From Anaerolineae bacterium (GTDB lineage Bacteria > Chloroflexota > Anaerolineae > Aggregatilineales > Phototrophicaceae), in the NCBI GenBank assembly GCA_022824365.1, contig JAJEAA010000015.1:1-64000 (forward strand): a stretch of 64,000 nucleotides of DNA, written 5' to 3'. The notes under the pieces were generated by a model. It ran no database searches. It worked only from the letters and a program-made list of their open reading frames with translations, and had not been told where the DNA came from. Of this stretch, positions 27,355 through 36,281 are shown in pieces. The number at the start of each line of letters is the position of its first letter. Position 1 is the stretch's first letter. The translations under genes and the position numbers were made by a program.

Positions 27355-28535
27355 CCAATGACCTCGGAACGCTTGCGCCCCCCATCCCAGCGGATATCGG
27401 GGATAAGCGCATCAGCATGGGCTTCGATGCGATCGCGGTGCTGCATCAGGTCCAGCATCATCTGCTTCATGACCGACTTGATATCGCGCGTCGGCTGGTA
27501 GCCCAACTCGAGCAGGCGCTGCCTGTCCGGCTGATAGTAATGCTCTTCCATTTCCGCGCGCGGGTTGTCATAGTGGCGGATCTGCGCGTCCAAGCCGATA
27601 TCGGCGGCGACTTCTTTGACTTTGCAGGCGAGTTCAGTGATCGAATACGCATTCTCGAACTGATTAAAGACGCGGAATTCGCCGGGCGCGGGCGGATTCT
27701 CTATTGCCAGGCGCAGGCAGGCCATGGAATCGGCCAAGGGCAGGAAGCCGCGTTTTTGCTTGCCCCGTCCGAAGAGCGTCAGCGGATGGCCTATCACTGC
27801 CTGGCAGCAAAAGCGATTGATGGCGGTGCCGAAGCATTGGTCGAAATCGAGGCGGCTGCGCAGGCGCGGGTCGGCGCCCATTTCCGCAATATGTGTGCCG
27901 AAGACGACGCCTTGCATGATATCGGTCGCGCGGATGCCCCAGATCTTCGAGGCGAAGCGCGTATTATGCGAGTCGTGCACTTTGCTCTGGTGATACCAAC
28001 TGCCGGCTTGCCGCGGGAAGGGCAGGCGGTCCTTCCGCCCGCGGAACTCGACCTCGAAGAAGCCTTCGGGGATATCGACATTTGGCGTGCCGTATTCGCC
28101 CATGGTGCCGATCTTGACGAGCTGCGCTTCTGGCGCGACTTCTTTGATCGCCCAGAGAATGTTGAGGTTGTTGACGACATTGTTCCGCTGCGTCCAGACA
28201 CAATGCGCCTGGTCGATCATCGAGTAGGGCGCCGATGGCATCTGGCCCAGGTGCAGGACCGCCTCCGGTTGGAACTCGGCGAAGAAGTTTTTGACAAAGT
28301 CATAATCCGTCAAGTCGCCGACGCGAAAATCCAGCGCCGCGCCGAAGATATCATGAAAGGCGCGCAGGCGCTCTTCGCGCGAAGCGATAGGTTGCGCGCT
28401 GATGCTGCCGACTTCCGTCACCCAAGCCCGCCGCAAAAGCAGATCGGCGCCGGCCACTTCATGACCGTGGGCTCGCAGATAAATCGCCAGGGGCCAACCG
28501 AGATAGCCGTCAATCCCTGCAATAAAAACCCGCAT
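27351..28535 (-). CDS. sqdB: UDP-sulfoquinovose synthase
   Basis: NAD-dependent SDR that converts UDP-glucose plus sulfite to UDP-sulfoquinovose, 394 residues. It follows plant SQD1 closely: GIDGYLGWPLA (7-17), GTMGEYGTPNVDIPEG (143-158, catalytic Thr144 and Glu147), QAGSWYHQSKVHDSHN with Tyr181-His182 and Lys185, and GKQKRGFLPLADSM. These residues match the catalytic Thr, Tyr and Lys of SQD1 nearly position for position. ATG 28535 is chosen since the dinucleotide site begins at once; GGAGGAG lies 12 bases upstream. No SqdX/SqdD glycosyltransferase is visible. The next two genes are membrane proteins, so the product may go to a glycan rather than, or as well as, sulfolipid. Confidence 0.93.
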   Translation of the reverse strand: MRVFIAGIDGYLGWPLAIYLRAHGHEVAGADLLLRRAWVTEVGSISAQPIASREERLRAFHDIFGAALDFRVGDLTDYDFVKNFFAEFQPEAVLHLGQMPSAPYSMIDQAHCVWTQRNNVVNNLNILWAIKEVAPEAQLVKIGTMGEYGTPNVDIPEGFFEVEFRGRKDRLPFPRQAGSWYHQSKVHDSHNTRFASKIWGIRATDIMQGVVFGTHIAEMGADPRLRSRLDFDQCFGTAINRFCCQAVIGHPLTLFGRGKQKRGFLPLADSMACLRLAIENPPAPGEFRVFNQFENAYSITELACKVKEVAADIGLDAQIRHYDNPRAEMEEHYYQPDRQRLLELGYQPTRDIKSVMKQMMLDLMQHRDRIEAHADALIPDIRWDGGRKRSEVIG

Positions 28536-28962
28536 AGGCTGTCCCGACTCCTCCCTGACGCGTAATGGACGCGGTAGATAGTCCTGCCACAATTTAACTT
28601 AATCCAGCCAGGATTTGAATACTCTTGTCGGGCGCTGGCGTCTCGGCTCGGTCTGGCAGAGCTAGCTCAACCGATTTCTTGCTTCCGAGTACACTGAGGT
28701 ATTGTCGTTTATCGACCCAAGCTCAGCATCGCAAAGCCATGAAACGCAAGTGCCTGGTAGGTCGCGTAGACACCCGCTAGGCTGCCGGTCGCCCCTACAA
28801 ATGACTTAGTATCTAGCAAATTCACCACTCCCCCAGGCAATCGACAGGTGCATCCGCTTCGATGACTGTATATAATTGCAGGCTATTGGAATGTGGCGCT
28901 GGCGGCTTGGCGCGTGAATCGGAAGCGCTCCGTCCGCCGCCCGAATCGAATGCGAGTTCACT
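28536..28962. other. Divergent intergenic region with family A repeat
   Basis: A 427-bp gap between the divergent sqdB and MFS genes. A family A copy lies at 28771-28800 (GGTCGCCCCTAC end). A TATAAT at 28871-28876 could be the -10 box of the MFS transcript, but no good -35 sits at the right distance. No gene or RNA is evident. Confidence 0.5.
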
Positions 28963-30243
28963 TTGACACAAGCTGAGAGAAAGTCGTCTGGTTACTGGGA
29001 GCTGATCCGCGGCAACCGGTCGTTTCGCTATTTGTGGGCGGGCCAAATTATCAGCTTGACCGGCGACTGGTTCAACCTGATCGCCTCGGCTGCGCTAATC
29101 GCGACTTTGACGCAATCGGGCACGGCTGTCGGCGGCTTGTTCGTCGTGAGGATGCTGGCGCCATTTCTCGTGAGCCCCTTTGCCGGCGTCGTGGCCGATC
29201 GCTACAACCGCAAAGCTATCGTCATTACGACAGATCTGCTGCGTTGCTTTGTCGTGCTCGGCTTTGTGCTGGTGCGGCAACCCGAGCATGTCTGGCTGAT
29301 TTATGTGTTGACGGGGATACAAAGCGCCTCGCAGGGCTTTTTCTTCCCCGCCTGGAATTCCATCCTGCCCGATATTACCAGGCGCGAGGAGTTGGGCATC
29401 GCCAACGCGCTGTCTTCGGCGACCTGGTCGGTGATGTTGGCTTTTGGCGCGGCGCTTGGCGGCTTGGTCTCGGGCTTGGTTGGCGTGTACCCCGCCTTTG
29501 TCATTGATGGCGTCACCTTTCTGCTGAGCGCCTTTATCTTGTTCCGCATGCCCTATCAATCCCAACTGAAGGCGGGCGCCGATCAATCGATCATGGCTGG
29601 CATTCGTCAATATCTGTACGGCTTGGGCTACCTGCGCCGGCATATCGACACATTTTCCATCGCGATCCACAAGGGTATCCTGGGCTTGCTGATCATCGGC
29701 TTTTATCAGGTTGTTCAAGTGACGATCGCCGAACAGTATTTTCCCATCGGCGAAGGCGGCAGCATCAGTCTCGGCTTGATCTACGTGATGTCGGGCATCG
29801 GCTCCGGCATTGGTCCGATACTGGGGCGGAACTGGGCGCGCGATCGCGATCGGCAATTGCGCTTGATGATCGCGCTGGGTTATGTCTTGGCGATGATCGG
29901 TTTTATGATCTCTGCCACGTTGATTTCTTTCCCGGTGATCTTGTTTGGCGCCTTGCTGCGCGGCATCGGCGGCGGCTTGATCTGGGTGCTGGGCACGCAA
30001 CTTCTGTTGCAGATTGTGCCGAATCAGGTGCGCGGACGCGTCTTCTCGACGGAATTTGCTTTGTATACTTTATTCTCAGCGGTATCGTCGGGCAGTACCG
30101 GTCTGCTCATTGATACCTCTATGGGCATTAGCGGCGCGCTTCTGCTGGGCGCTGGTTTGCTGGTCGCGCCGATTCTGCTTTGGATGCTCTGGATTCAGTT
30201 TGGCCGGCGGGACTCGGTGGTGGCGGGAAGCCTGGCGACCTGA
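28963..30243 (+). CDS. MFS transporter
   Basis: Major facilitator superfamily permease, 426 residues, about 12 membrane helices. The loop 2-3 signature is GVVADRYNRK (75-84), and the fold resembles the MFS_3 (enterobactin exporter-like) group. It starts at TTG 28963 with only a weak ribosome site, so the exact start is uncertain. It heads a run of cell-surface sugar genes 58 bp away, so it may export a related product or be independent. Confidence 0.85.
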   Translation: MTQAERKSSGYWELIRGNRSFRYLWAGQIISLTGDWFNLIASAALIATLTQSGTAVGGLFVVRMLAPFLVSPFAGVVADRYNRKAIVITTDLLRCFVVLGFVLVRQPEHVWLIYVLTGIQSASQGFFFPAWNSILPDITRREELGIANALSSATWSVMLAFGAALGGLVSGLVGVYPAFVIDGVTFLLSAFILFRMPYQSQLKAGADQSIMAGIRQYLYGLGYLRRHIDTFSIAIHKGILGLLIIGFYQVVQVTIAEQYFPIGEGGSISLGLIYVMSGIGSGIGPILGRNWARDRDRQLRLMIALGYVLAMIGFMISATLISFPVILFGALLRGIGGGLIWVLGTQLLLQIVPNQVRGRVFSTEFALYTLFSAVSSGSTGLLIDTSMGISGALLLGAGLLVAPILLWMLWIQFGRRDSVVAGSLAT

Positions 30244-30306
30244 GGCTCAGGCGCGTACAGTTTACTATTGGCGGGCAAGCAAGAAATGCGAGTGTGATAT
30301 TTGACG

Positions 30307-31398
30307 ATGATTCCATTCAATCAGTTGAAGCCATTGCATGATTTGCTGGCGGAGGAGATCCATGAGGCTTTGCGGCGCGTGGCGGAGAGCGGCTGGTATA
30401 TCCTGGGTCCGGAAGTGAAAGCTTTTGAAGCCGAGTTCGCCGAATATCATGGCCTGGCGCGCGCTGTCGGCGTCGCCAGCGGCACGGACGCGATTGAGCT
30501 GGCGCTACGGGCCGGCGGCGTCGGGGTCGGCGACGAAGTGATCACGGTTGCGCATACGGCGATGGCGACGGTGACCGCCATCGAAAGCGCGGGCGCAAAG
30601 CCGGTCCTGGCTGATATCGACCTGGCGACCTATACCTTGGATCCGCTGGCGGCGCTGGCGGCTATAACCGAGCGTACACGCGCGATTGTCGTCGTGCATC
30701 TCTACGGGCAGGCGGCCGATATGGACGCGCTGAAGGCATTGGCGGAGGAGCATGAGTTGCTGCTAATCGAGGATTGCGCGCAGGCTCATGGCGCTGAGTA
30801 CAAGGGGCGCAAGGTCGGCACGATCGGCGATATGGGCACCTTCAGTTTTTACCCGACCAAGAATATGGGCGCTTATGGCGATGGCGGCGCGGTCATCACG
30901 AACAGCCCTGATTATGCCGAGCGCCTGGAGAAAGAGCGCAACTACGGGCAGACGAGCCGTTACAGACATCAAACGCGGGGCACGAACAGTCGCCTCGATG
31001 AGATGCAGGCGGCGGTGCTGCGCGTCAAGCTCAAGCATCTGGAGGCGCACAACGCGCGCCGGCGGGAGATGGCCGCGCTTTATGACGCCAACCTGCGCTC
31101 GGTGACGACGCCGTCCGCCGCGGCCGATCGTCAGCACGCCTACCATCTCTACGTCATTCGCGACCGCGACCGCGATGCTTTGATGGCGGCGCTGGCGGAG
31201 CGAGAAATCGGGACGCTGATACACTATCCAATACCGGCGCACCTGCAGGACTCTCACCGGGACCTGGGCTTGGCGGCGGGCAACCTGCCACGGACGGAAA
31301 AAGCGGCGCGCGAGATTCTGTCCTTGCCGCTGTATATCGGCTTGGGCGATGATGAGATCTTGCGCGTCTGCGCCGCGATCGAGGACATAAGAGGCTAG
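30307..31398 (+). CDS. DegT/DnrJ/EryC1/StrS aminotransferase
   Basis: PLP-dependent aminotransferase acting on nucleotide-linked keto sugars, 363 residues. PLP lysine Lys185 is in FYPTKNMGAYGDGG; Asp156 in IEDCAQAHGA holds the pyridine nitrogen; substrate-site elements GPEVKAFEAEFAEY and VASGTDAIELAL are near the N-terminus. ATG 30307 gives the standard MIPFNQLKP start; TTG 30301 is less likely. Four bases separate it from the next SDR gene, which may supply its keto-sugar substrate; the acetyltransferase downstream could acylate the new amine. Confidence 0.92.
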   Translation: MIPFNQLKPLHDLLAEEIHEALRRVAESGWYILGPEVKAFEAEFAEYHGLARAVGVASGTDAIELALRAGGVGVGDEVITVAHTAMATVTAIESAGAKPVLADIDLATYTLDPLAALAAITERTRAIVVVHLYGQAADMDALKALAEEHELLLIEDCAQAHGAEYKGRKVGTIGDMGTFSFYPTKNMGAYGDGGAVITNSPDYAERLEKERNYGQTSRYRHQTRGTNSRLDEMQAAVLRVKLKHLEAHNARRREMAALYDANLRSVTTPSAAADRQHAYHLYVIRDRDRDALMAALAEREIGTLIHYPIPAHLQDSHRDLGLAAGNLPRTEKAAREILSLPLYIGLGDDEILRVCAAIEDIRG

Positions 31399-31402
31399 CG
31401 GT

Positions 31403-32407
31403 ATGCAGATTGGCGGAGGATTCTCCGGCGCGCGCGCCCTGGTGACGGGCGGCTTGGGCTTCACGGGAAGCAACCTGGCGATTGGATTGGTCAACGCGGG
31501 CGCCGAGGTGACCATCGTGGACGCCATGATCCCGGGTTATGCCGGCAACCTCTTCAATATTGAGCCGATCAAATCGCGCGTGACGGTGAACTTCTGCGAC
31601 GTCCGCGATGTCAACGCGATGAATCATCTGGTGTGCGAGCAGGATTATGTCTTTCACCTGGCGGGGCAGGTCGATCATATCTTGAGCATGAGCGATCCCT
31701 TCCCCGATATCGACATCAACATCAAGGGCACGGCGGTCCTGATGGAAGCGCTGCGGCGGCATAACCCGGCAGCGAAAGTAATTTACACCGGCACGCGCGG
31801 GCAGTATGGTCCCGCGGTGTCGCTGCCGGTCAACGAAGAGGCGCCGACGCATCCCAAAGGCATCTACGAGATATCCAACCTGACGGCGGAAAAGATCATA
31901 CAAGTCTACAACGATGCGCGCGGGATTGAGGCGGTGCTCTTGCGGCTGACCAATATTTACGGACCGCGGGCGCAGATGAAGCATCCGCGCTATGGCGTGG
32001 TCAACTGGTTCGTGCGCCTGGCAATCGATGATGAGACGATCAAGGTCTTCGGCGATGGCAAGATATTGCGCGATTTCCTGTATATTGACGACGCGGTTGA
32101 GGCGATCATGCTGAGCGCGCTGGCGCCGGAGGCCGTCGGCGAGGTGCTCAATGTCGGCATTGATTTGCCGACGGATTTCATCGAACTGGCGGAGACGCTG
32201 ATCGATGTCGCCGGCAGCGGCCGCTGGGAACACGCGCCATTTTCGCCGGAGCGCAAGGCGCAGGAACCGGGCGATTTTTATTCCGATATCAGCAAGATAC
32301 GCCGCTTGGTCGGCTGGGAGCCGCGGACGGCTTTGCGCGATGGCTTGCGCCAAACGGTGGACTTCTATCGCGCGCACAAGGCGCATTACTGGGATAACGA
32401 TGGCTAA
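31403..32407 (+). CDS. Nucleotide-sugar SDR (epimerase/dehydratase) with altered YxxxK
   Basis: Extended SDR, 334 residues. The NAD site is GGLGFTGSN (16-24); FHLAGQVDH and YTGTRGQYG (128-136) match the central strands of sugar-nucleotide epimerases and dehydratases. The usual YxxxK is YEISN here: Tyr155 is kept but position 159 is Asn, not Lys. That loss of the proton-relay lysine is notable and may be a feature of a subgroup or signal altered chemistry. C-terminal [14 protein letters not shown] and [13 protein letters not shown] are normal. It is in the middle of the amino-sugar operon and overlaps the next gene by eight bases. Confidence 0.85.
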   Translation: MQIGGGFSGARALVTGGLGFTGSNLAIGLVNAGAEVTIVDAMIPGYAGNLFNIEPIKSRVTVNFCDVRDVNAMNHLVCEQDYVFHLAGQVDHILSMSDPFPDIDINIKGTAVLMEALRRHNPAAKVIYTGTRGQYGPAVSLPVNEEAPTHPKGIYEISNLTAEKIIQVYNDARGIEAVLLRLTNIYGPRAQMKHPRYGVVNWFVRLAIDDETIKVFGDGKILRDFLYIDDAVEAIMLSALAPEAVGEVLNVGIDLPTDFIELAETLIDVAGSGRWEHAPFSPERKAQEPGDFYSDISKIRRLVGWEPRTALRDGLRQTVDFYRAHKAHYWDNDG

Positions 32408-33167
32408 AGTAGACATCCACCCCAGCGTCGAACGCGCCGATAATCTCAACATCCTGGGCGACCTGACCCTGAAAGCCGGGGTCGAAGTCGGCGCCAACGT
32501 GACATTCTATCCCGATGTTGTCGTCGGCGAGGATACGCGCATCTTGCCCGGCGCGGTTATAGGTCGCCCGCCGATCCGCGTCGGCACGACCAATCGACCG
32601 CTTGAGGCCGATTCCCGAACGGTGAGTATCGGCGCTGGCTGCGTGATTGGCGCCAATTCTGTGCTATATTGCAATCTCAAAATCGGCGAGCGGGTGTTGG
32701 TTGGCGATCTGGCTTCGATAAGAGAGGGCTGCCGCCTGGAGGACGAGTCGGTGCTCGGGCGAGCTGTGATGATGATGTATGATTCGCGGTTGGGCGCACG
32801 CAGCCGCGTCATTGATGGCGCGATCATCACGGGCAATATGCTCATTGAATCCGATGTCTTTATCGGTCCAGGCGCGGCGACGGTGAATGACAATGAGGTT
32901 TATCTCAAACGCTTCGGCTTGCTGCCCTTTTCGGCGCCAGGTCCGGTTGTGCGGCGCTTCGCTTTGATCGGCACAGCCGCCACCCTCGCGGCGGAAGTCG
33001 AAATCGGCATGGGCGCCATCGTCGCGCCGGGCGCGATGGTGACGAAAGATGTGCCAGCCTGGGCGATCGTCGCCGGGGTGCCGGCTCGCCAGATCGGTTC
33101 GGTGGATGCGGAGACGCGCCGGCAAGTGCTGCGACATTTCGACCTGGATGAGGGAGCGGGCGGATGA
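32400..33167 (+). CDS. Left-handed beta-helix (hexapeptide) acyltransferase
   Basis: Protein of 255 residues built mainly of hexapeptide repeats (for example [55 protein letters not shown]). It is likely an N- or O-acetyltransferase using acetyl-CoA. The ending VPARQIG is typical of sugar acetyltransferases. ATG 32400 lies inside the SDR end (eight-base overlap) and gives [15 protein letters not shown]. With the aminotransferase upstream, the natural reading is N-acetylation of a nucleotide-linked amino sugar. Confidence 0.87.
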   Translation: MAKVDIHPSVERADNLNILGDLTLKAGVEVGANVTFYPDVVVGEDTRILPGAVIGRPPIRVGTTNRPLEADSRTVSIGAGCVIGANSVLYCNLKIGERVLVGDLASIREGCRLEDESVLGRAVMMMYDSRLGARSRVIDGAIITGNMLIESDVFIGPGAATVNDNEVYLKRFGLLPFSAPGPVVRRFALIGTAATLAAEVEIGMGAIVAPGAMVTKDVPAWAIVAGVPARQIGSVDAETRRQVLRHFDLDEGAGG

Positions 33168-34141
33168 GCCTCATCTCGATTGTGGCGCCAGTCTATCACA
33201 ATGCGCCGAGCCTAGCGGACTTGCTGGACGAGTTGCGCGCGGTCGCGGCGCGAAACCCGAGCGATGACTTCGAGTTCATCTTCGTCGATGACGGCTCGCG
33301 CGATGATTCCTTTGCTGTGTTGAAGGAATTGGCGGCGATGGAGCCGCGCATGAAAGTGGCGAAGCTCTCGCGCAATTTCGGCTCCAACCCGGCGATTATG
33401 GCCGGCTTGAGCCTGGCGCAAGGCGACGCCGTGGCCGCCATCGCCGCTGATTTGCAGGATCCGCCGGCGCTGCTGCACGATATGATCGCGCGCTGGCGCG
33501 AGGAGCGCAAGGTCGTCATCGCCGCCCGTCGGGACCGCGCCGATCCCTTCCCGACCTCGCTGCTATCCGATACCTTCTATCGGCTGTTCCGGCGTTTCGC
33601 CATCAAGAGCATGCCGGCGCGCGGCTTCGACTTTTTCTTGATCGACAAGCAAGTCTGCACGCTGATCAACGGGATCCAAGAAAACAACGCCTATCTGATG
33701 GGCTTGATCCTCTGGCTGGGGTTTGAGCCGGAGGTCATCTACTACGACCGCGAGGCGCGGCAGGAGCGCTACGGCCAATCCATGTGGACGCTGGGGCGCA
33801 AGATGAAGTATTTCGTCGATTCATTCGTCGCCTTTTCTCACTTCCCCATCCGCATATCGTCAGCCCTGGGCGTCTTGTTTAGTCTGCTCGGCTTGATTTA
33901 CGCGATCTGGGTGATATACGCGCGGCTGGCGCTGGGCATTGCAACGGAAGGTTGGGCATCGCTCATCGTGGTCGTCTTGATCGCGACAGGCTTGCAGATG
34001 CTCATCCTGGGCATCATCGGCGAATATATGTGGCGCAACCTGGATGAGACACGACGGCGCCCTCGTTTCATCATCGAGCAGGTAATCCAGCGCGAGGCTG
34101 AGGCTGGCGAGAAGGCGACCGAAGAAGCGGCAGAAGCCTAG
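33164..34141 (+). CDS. Glycosyltransferase family 2 with C-terminal membrane helices
   Basis: GT-A glycosyltransferase of 325 residues, of the polyprenyl-phosphate sugar transferase type. The N-terminus [30 protein letters not shown] and AADLQDPP (DXD-like metal site) are seen. Two membrane helices follow (about 225-250 and 260-285), as in DPM1/GtrB-like enzymes. ATG overlaps the acetyltransferase stop (ATGA). It would move the modified amino sugar to a lipid carrier at the membrane. The C-terminus is charged ([17 protein letters not shown]). Confidence 0.9.
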   Translation: MSLISIVAPVYHNAPSLADLLDELRAVAARNPSDDFEFIFVDDGSRDDSFAVLKELAAMEPRMKVAKLSRNFGSNPAIMAGLSLAQGDAVAAIAADLQDPPALLHDMIARWREERKVVIAARRDRADPFPTSLLSDTFYRLFRRFAIKSMPARGFDFFLIDKQVCTLINGIQENNAYLMGLILWLGFEPEVIYYDREARQERYGQSMWTLGRKMKYFVDSFVAFSHFPIRISSALGVLFSLLGLIYAIWVIYARLALGIATEGWASLIVVVLIATGLQMLILGIIGEYMWRNLDETRRRPRFIIEQVIQREAEAGEKATEEAAEA

Positions 34142-34170
34142 CGGATTGTTTCAATGGAGAGGACGGAAAT

Positions 34171-35061
34171 ATGAAAATTCAGGGTATCGTGCCGCCGATG
34201 GCGACGCCGTTCAAAGAAGACGAAAGCGTCGACGAGGCGGCGCTGCGGGCGGAAGTGGAGCACTTGATCGGCTCGGCTGGAGTGCATGGCTTGGCGGTCG
34301 GCGGCAGCACCGGCGAAGGCCATACGCTGACCACCGATGAACTCCGTTGTATCGTCGGGGGCGCAGTAGAAGTCGCCGCTGGTCGCGTGCCGGTCATCGC
34401 CAGCATCATCGTCGACAGCACGCGGCAGGCGCTGGAGAAAGCGAAGGCGCTGGCCGACCTCGATGTCGCGGCGCTGCAAGTGACGCCGGTGCATTATCTC
34501 TTCCGCCCCAGCGACGAATCGATGTTCGAGCATTTCGCGCTGCTGGCTCAGGCAGCCGCTCAACCGGTCATGGTCTACAACGTCGTGCCCTGGTCCTATT
34601 GCTCGCCGGCGCTGTTGGACAAAATGATGCGCGAGATTCCCGGTTTGATAGGCGTAAAGCAGAGCGCGGGCGACCTCAAGCTGCTGGCGGACTTGCTGCA
34701 TAGTTCAGCCGACGCCGGCTTGATTATGTCGGCGGTAGACGCGCTACTCTATCCGTCTTTCGCTTTGGGCGCGCATGGAGCCATCGCCGCGATCCTGACG
34801 GCGGCGCCGGAATTGTGCGTGACATTGTGGGATCAGGTTCAAGCGGGCGATCAGGCCGGCGCGCTGGCGACGCATCTCAAGCTGCTGCCGATTTGGAACG
34901 CCATCATGGACGATAATCTGCCCGCCAACGTGAAGACCGCGCTGGCTTTGCAGGGGCGACCGGCCGGTCGGCCGCGAAAGCCCATGCCGACAAGTTCAGC
35001 CGAGCAGCGGGCCGCGATCAAGGCGGCCTTGGAAGCAGCGGGGATGCCGGTCGGCAACTGA
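34171..35061 (+). CDS. DapA/NanA-family aldolase or dehydratase
   Basis: TIM-barrel enzyme of 296 residues in the dihydrodipicolinate synthase superfamily. Schiff-base Lys163 is in GVKQSAGD, with catalytic Tyr136 in VYNVVPW and GGSTGEGHTL at 44-53. In true DapA that loop is GTTGE, so this looks more like a sugar-acid (2-keto-3-deoxy) aldolase or a dehydratase. It is convergent with, and three bases from, the acid-sugar dehydratase at 35065-36234. The two would make a logical pair: dehydration, then retro-aldol cleavage. Start ATG has GGA about nine bases upstream. Confidence 0.85.
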   Translation: MKIQGIVPPMATPFKEDESVDEAALRAEVEHLIGSAGVHGLAVGGSTGEGHTLTTDELRCIVGGAVEVAAGRVPVIASIIVDSTRQALEKAKALADLDVAALQVTPVHYLFRPSDESMFEHFALLAQAAAQPVMVYNVVPWSYCSPALLDKMMREIPGLIGVKQSAGDLKLLADLLHSSADAGLIMSAVDALLYPSFALGAHGAIAAILTAAPELCVTLWDQVQAGDQAGALATHLKLLPIWNAIMDDNLPANVKTALALQGRPAGRPRKPMPTSSAEQRAAIKAALEAAGMPVGN

Positions 35062-35064
35062 ACG

Positions 35065-36234
35065 TCAATCCACCGAATAACGCGCCAAGGCGTCGCGATT
35101 GAGCTCGATGCCCAAGCCCGGTTTCTGTGGCAGATGAATCTCGCCATCGATCATTTCCAGCTCATCGGCGACCAATTCATCGCGCAAGACCGATTCCGAC
35201 AGATGCGCTGGCAGCCATTCGATGAAGGGGCAGCAGGCGGTGGCGAAGCCCAGATGGGCGCTGGCCGCGATACCGATGCCGGTTTTCCAGCAATGGGGCA
35301 CGATTAGCCGGCCATAATCAGCCGCGAGTTGCGCGACCTTGCGCGCCTCGGTGAAACCGCCGACCCGCCCGACATCCGGCTGCAAGACATCCAGCTTGCC
35401 GCGATGCGCCAGATCGATGAATTCCCAATGGGTATTTTGCCACTCGCCGGCGGCGATGCGAATCGGCGAATGGTCGCAGATGAAGGCGTAGCCCTCCAGG
35501 TCGTCGATATTGATGGGCGTCTCCAGGAAGAAGAGGTCGAAAGGCTCAAGCTGCTTGATCACCCGCAGCGCCGTCCGCGCATCGTCCCAGGCATAAGCGA
35601 CATCGACCATCAGGGTCATCTCTCCCCCGACGGCGTCGCGGCATTCAGCGACGATGCCGGCGATATGATCGTCATGTTCTTGCAAGGCGTTGTGGGTGTA
35701 GGGACCGTTGATGCAGATCTCCAGCTTGGCCGCCTTGAAGCCGTAAGTCCGCGCGTCCAGCAGCTTGGCTTTGAGAGAGTCGCGGTATTCCTGCAAGGTA
35801 TCGCCGATCGGCAGCAGCGAGGCGTAAGGCCTGATCGAGTCTTTGACCGCGCCGCCCAGCAGCTTGTAGACAGGCAGATCCAGCGCCTTGCCCATGATAT
35901 CCCAAAGCGCCATATCGATGGCGCCCATGGCGCAGATGAGCGCGCCGCGCCGGCCGTTCATCTTTGAGCCGCTGTAGAGCTTCTGCCAGATGGCTTCCGG
36001 CTGCAGCGGATCTTCGCCGATGAGCATCTCCTCCAAGCCCAAGCCCATGATGTGCGTGCCCATCGCTTGAATGCAGGCGCGGGCGATCCAGGGGTTGACA
36101 TCGGTCTCGCCGATGCCGCTGACGCCGGCGTCAGTATGGATCTCGACCACCAGGTTGTCTTGGGCCGACGAGCAGGCTTCGGTGTGAAATTCGGGAACCA
36201 ACAGAACGTGGCAATCAATGCGGGTGATTTTCAT
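35065..36234 (-). CDS. Acid-sugar dehydratase, mandelate racemase family
   Basis: Enolase-superfamily dehydratase, 389 residues. Catalytic Lys are K167 and K170 in FKAAKLE; metal ligands are D211 (VDVAYAW), E238 (FLETPI) and E264 (AAGEWQ); the catalytic base His314 is in VPHCWKTG. It would remove water from an aldonic or uronic-type acid sugar to give a 2-keto-3-deoxy acid. It follows the GH42 gene by about 47 bp in the same orientation. It differs from the other family member in this window (1832-3001). Substrate is not determined; the nearby LplB-type transporter suggests a pectin-like source. Confidence 0.9.
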   Translation of the reverse strand: MKITRIDCHVLLVPEFHTEACSSAQDNLVVEIHTDAGVSGIGETDVNPWIARACIQAMGTHIMGLGLEEMLIGEDPLQPEAIWQKLYSGSKMNGRRGALICAMGAIDMALWDIMGKALDLPVYKLLGGAVKDSIRPYASLLPIGDTLQEYRDSLKAKLLDARTYGFKAAKLEICINGPYTHNALQEHDDHIAGIVAECRDAVGGEMTLMVDVAYAWDDARTALRVIKQLEPFDLFFLETPINIDDLEGYAFICDHSPIRIAAGEWQNTHWEFIDLAHRGKLDVLQPDVGRVGGFTEARKVAQLAADYGRLIVPHCWKTGIGIAASAHLGFATACCPFIEWLPAHLSESVLRDELVADELEMIDGEIHLPQKPGLGIELNRDALARYSVD

Positions 36235-36253
36235 AATTCATCCCATTTTATTA

Positions 36254-36275
36254 TTAACCACAGAGGACACAGAGT
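36254..36275 (-). repeat. Family B repeat (CTCTGTGTCCTCTGTGGTTA)
   Basis: TTAACCACAGAGGACACAGA lies between the dehydratase and GH42 genes, in inverted sense to the array at 135-262. Similar sequence is widespread in environmental bacterial genomes. No gene is affected, but it enters the leader of the dehydratase cistron. Confidence 0.6.
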
Positions 36276-36281
36276 TATCGT

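Noticed and set aside
27417..28565. Forward frame opposite sqdB
   Set aside because: The reverse strand has the complete SQD1 active site, so this frame is a shadow.
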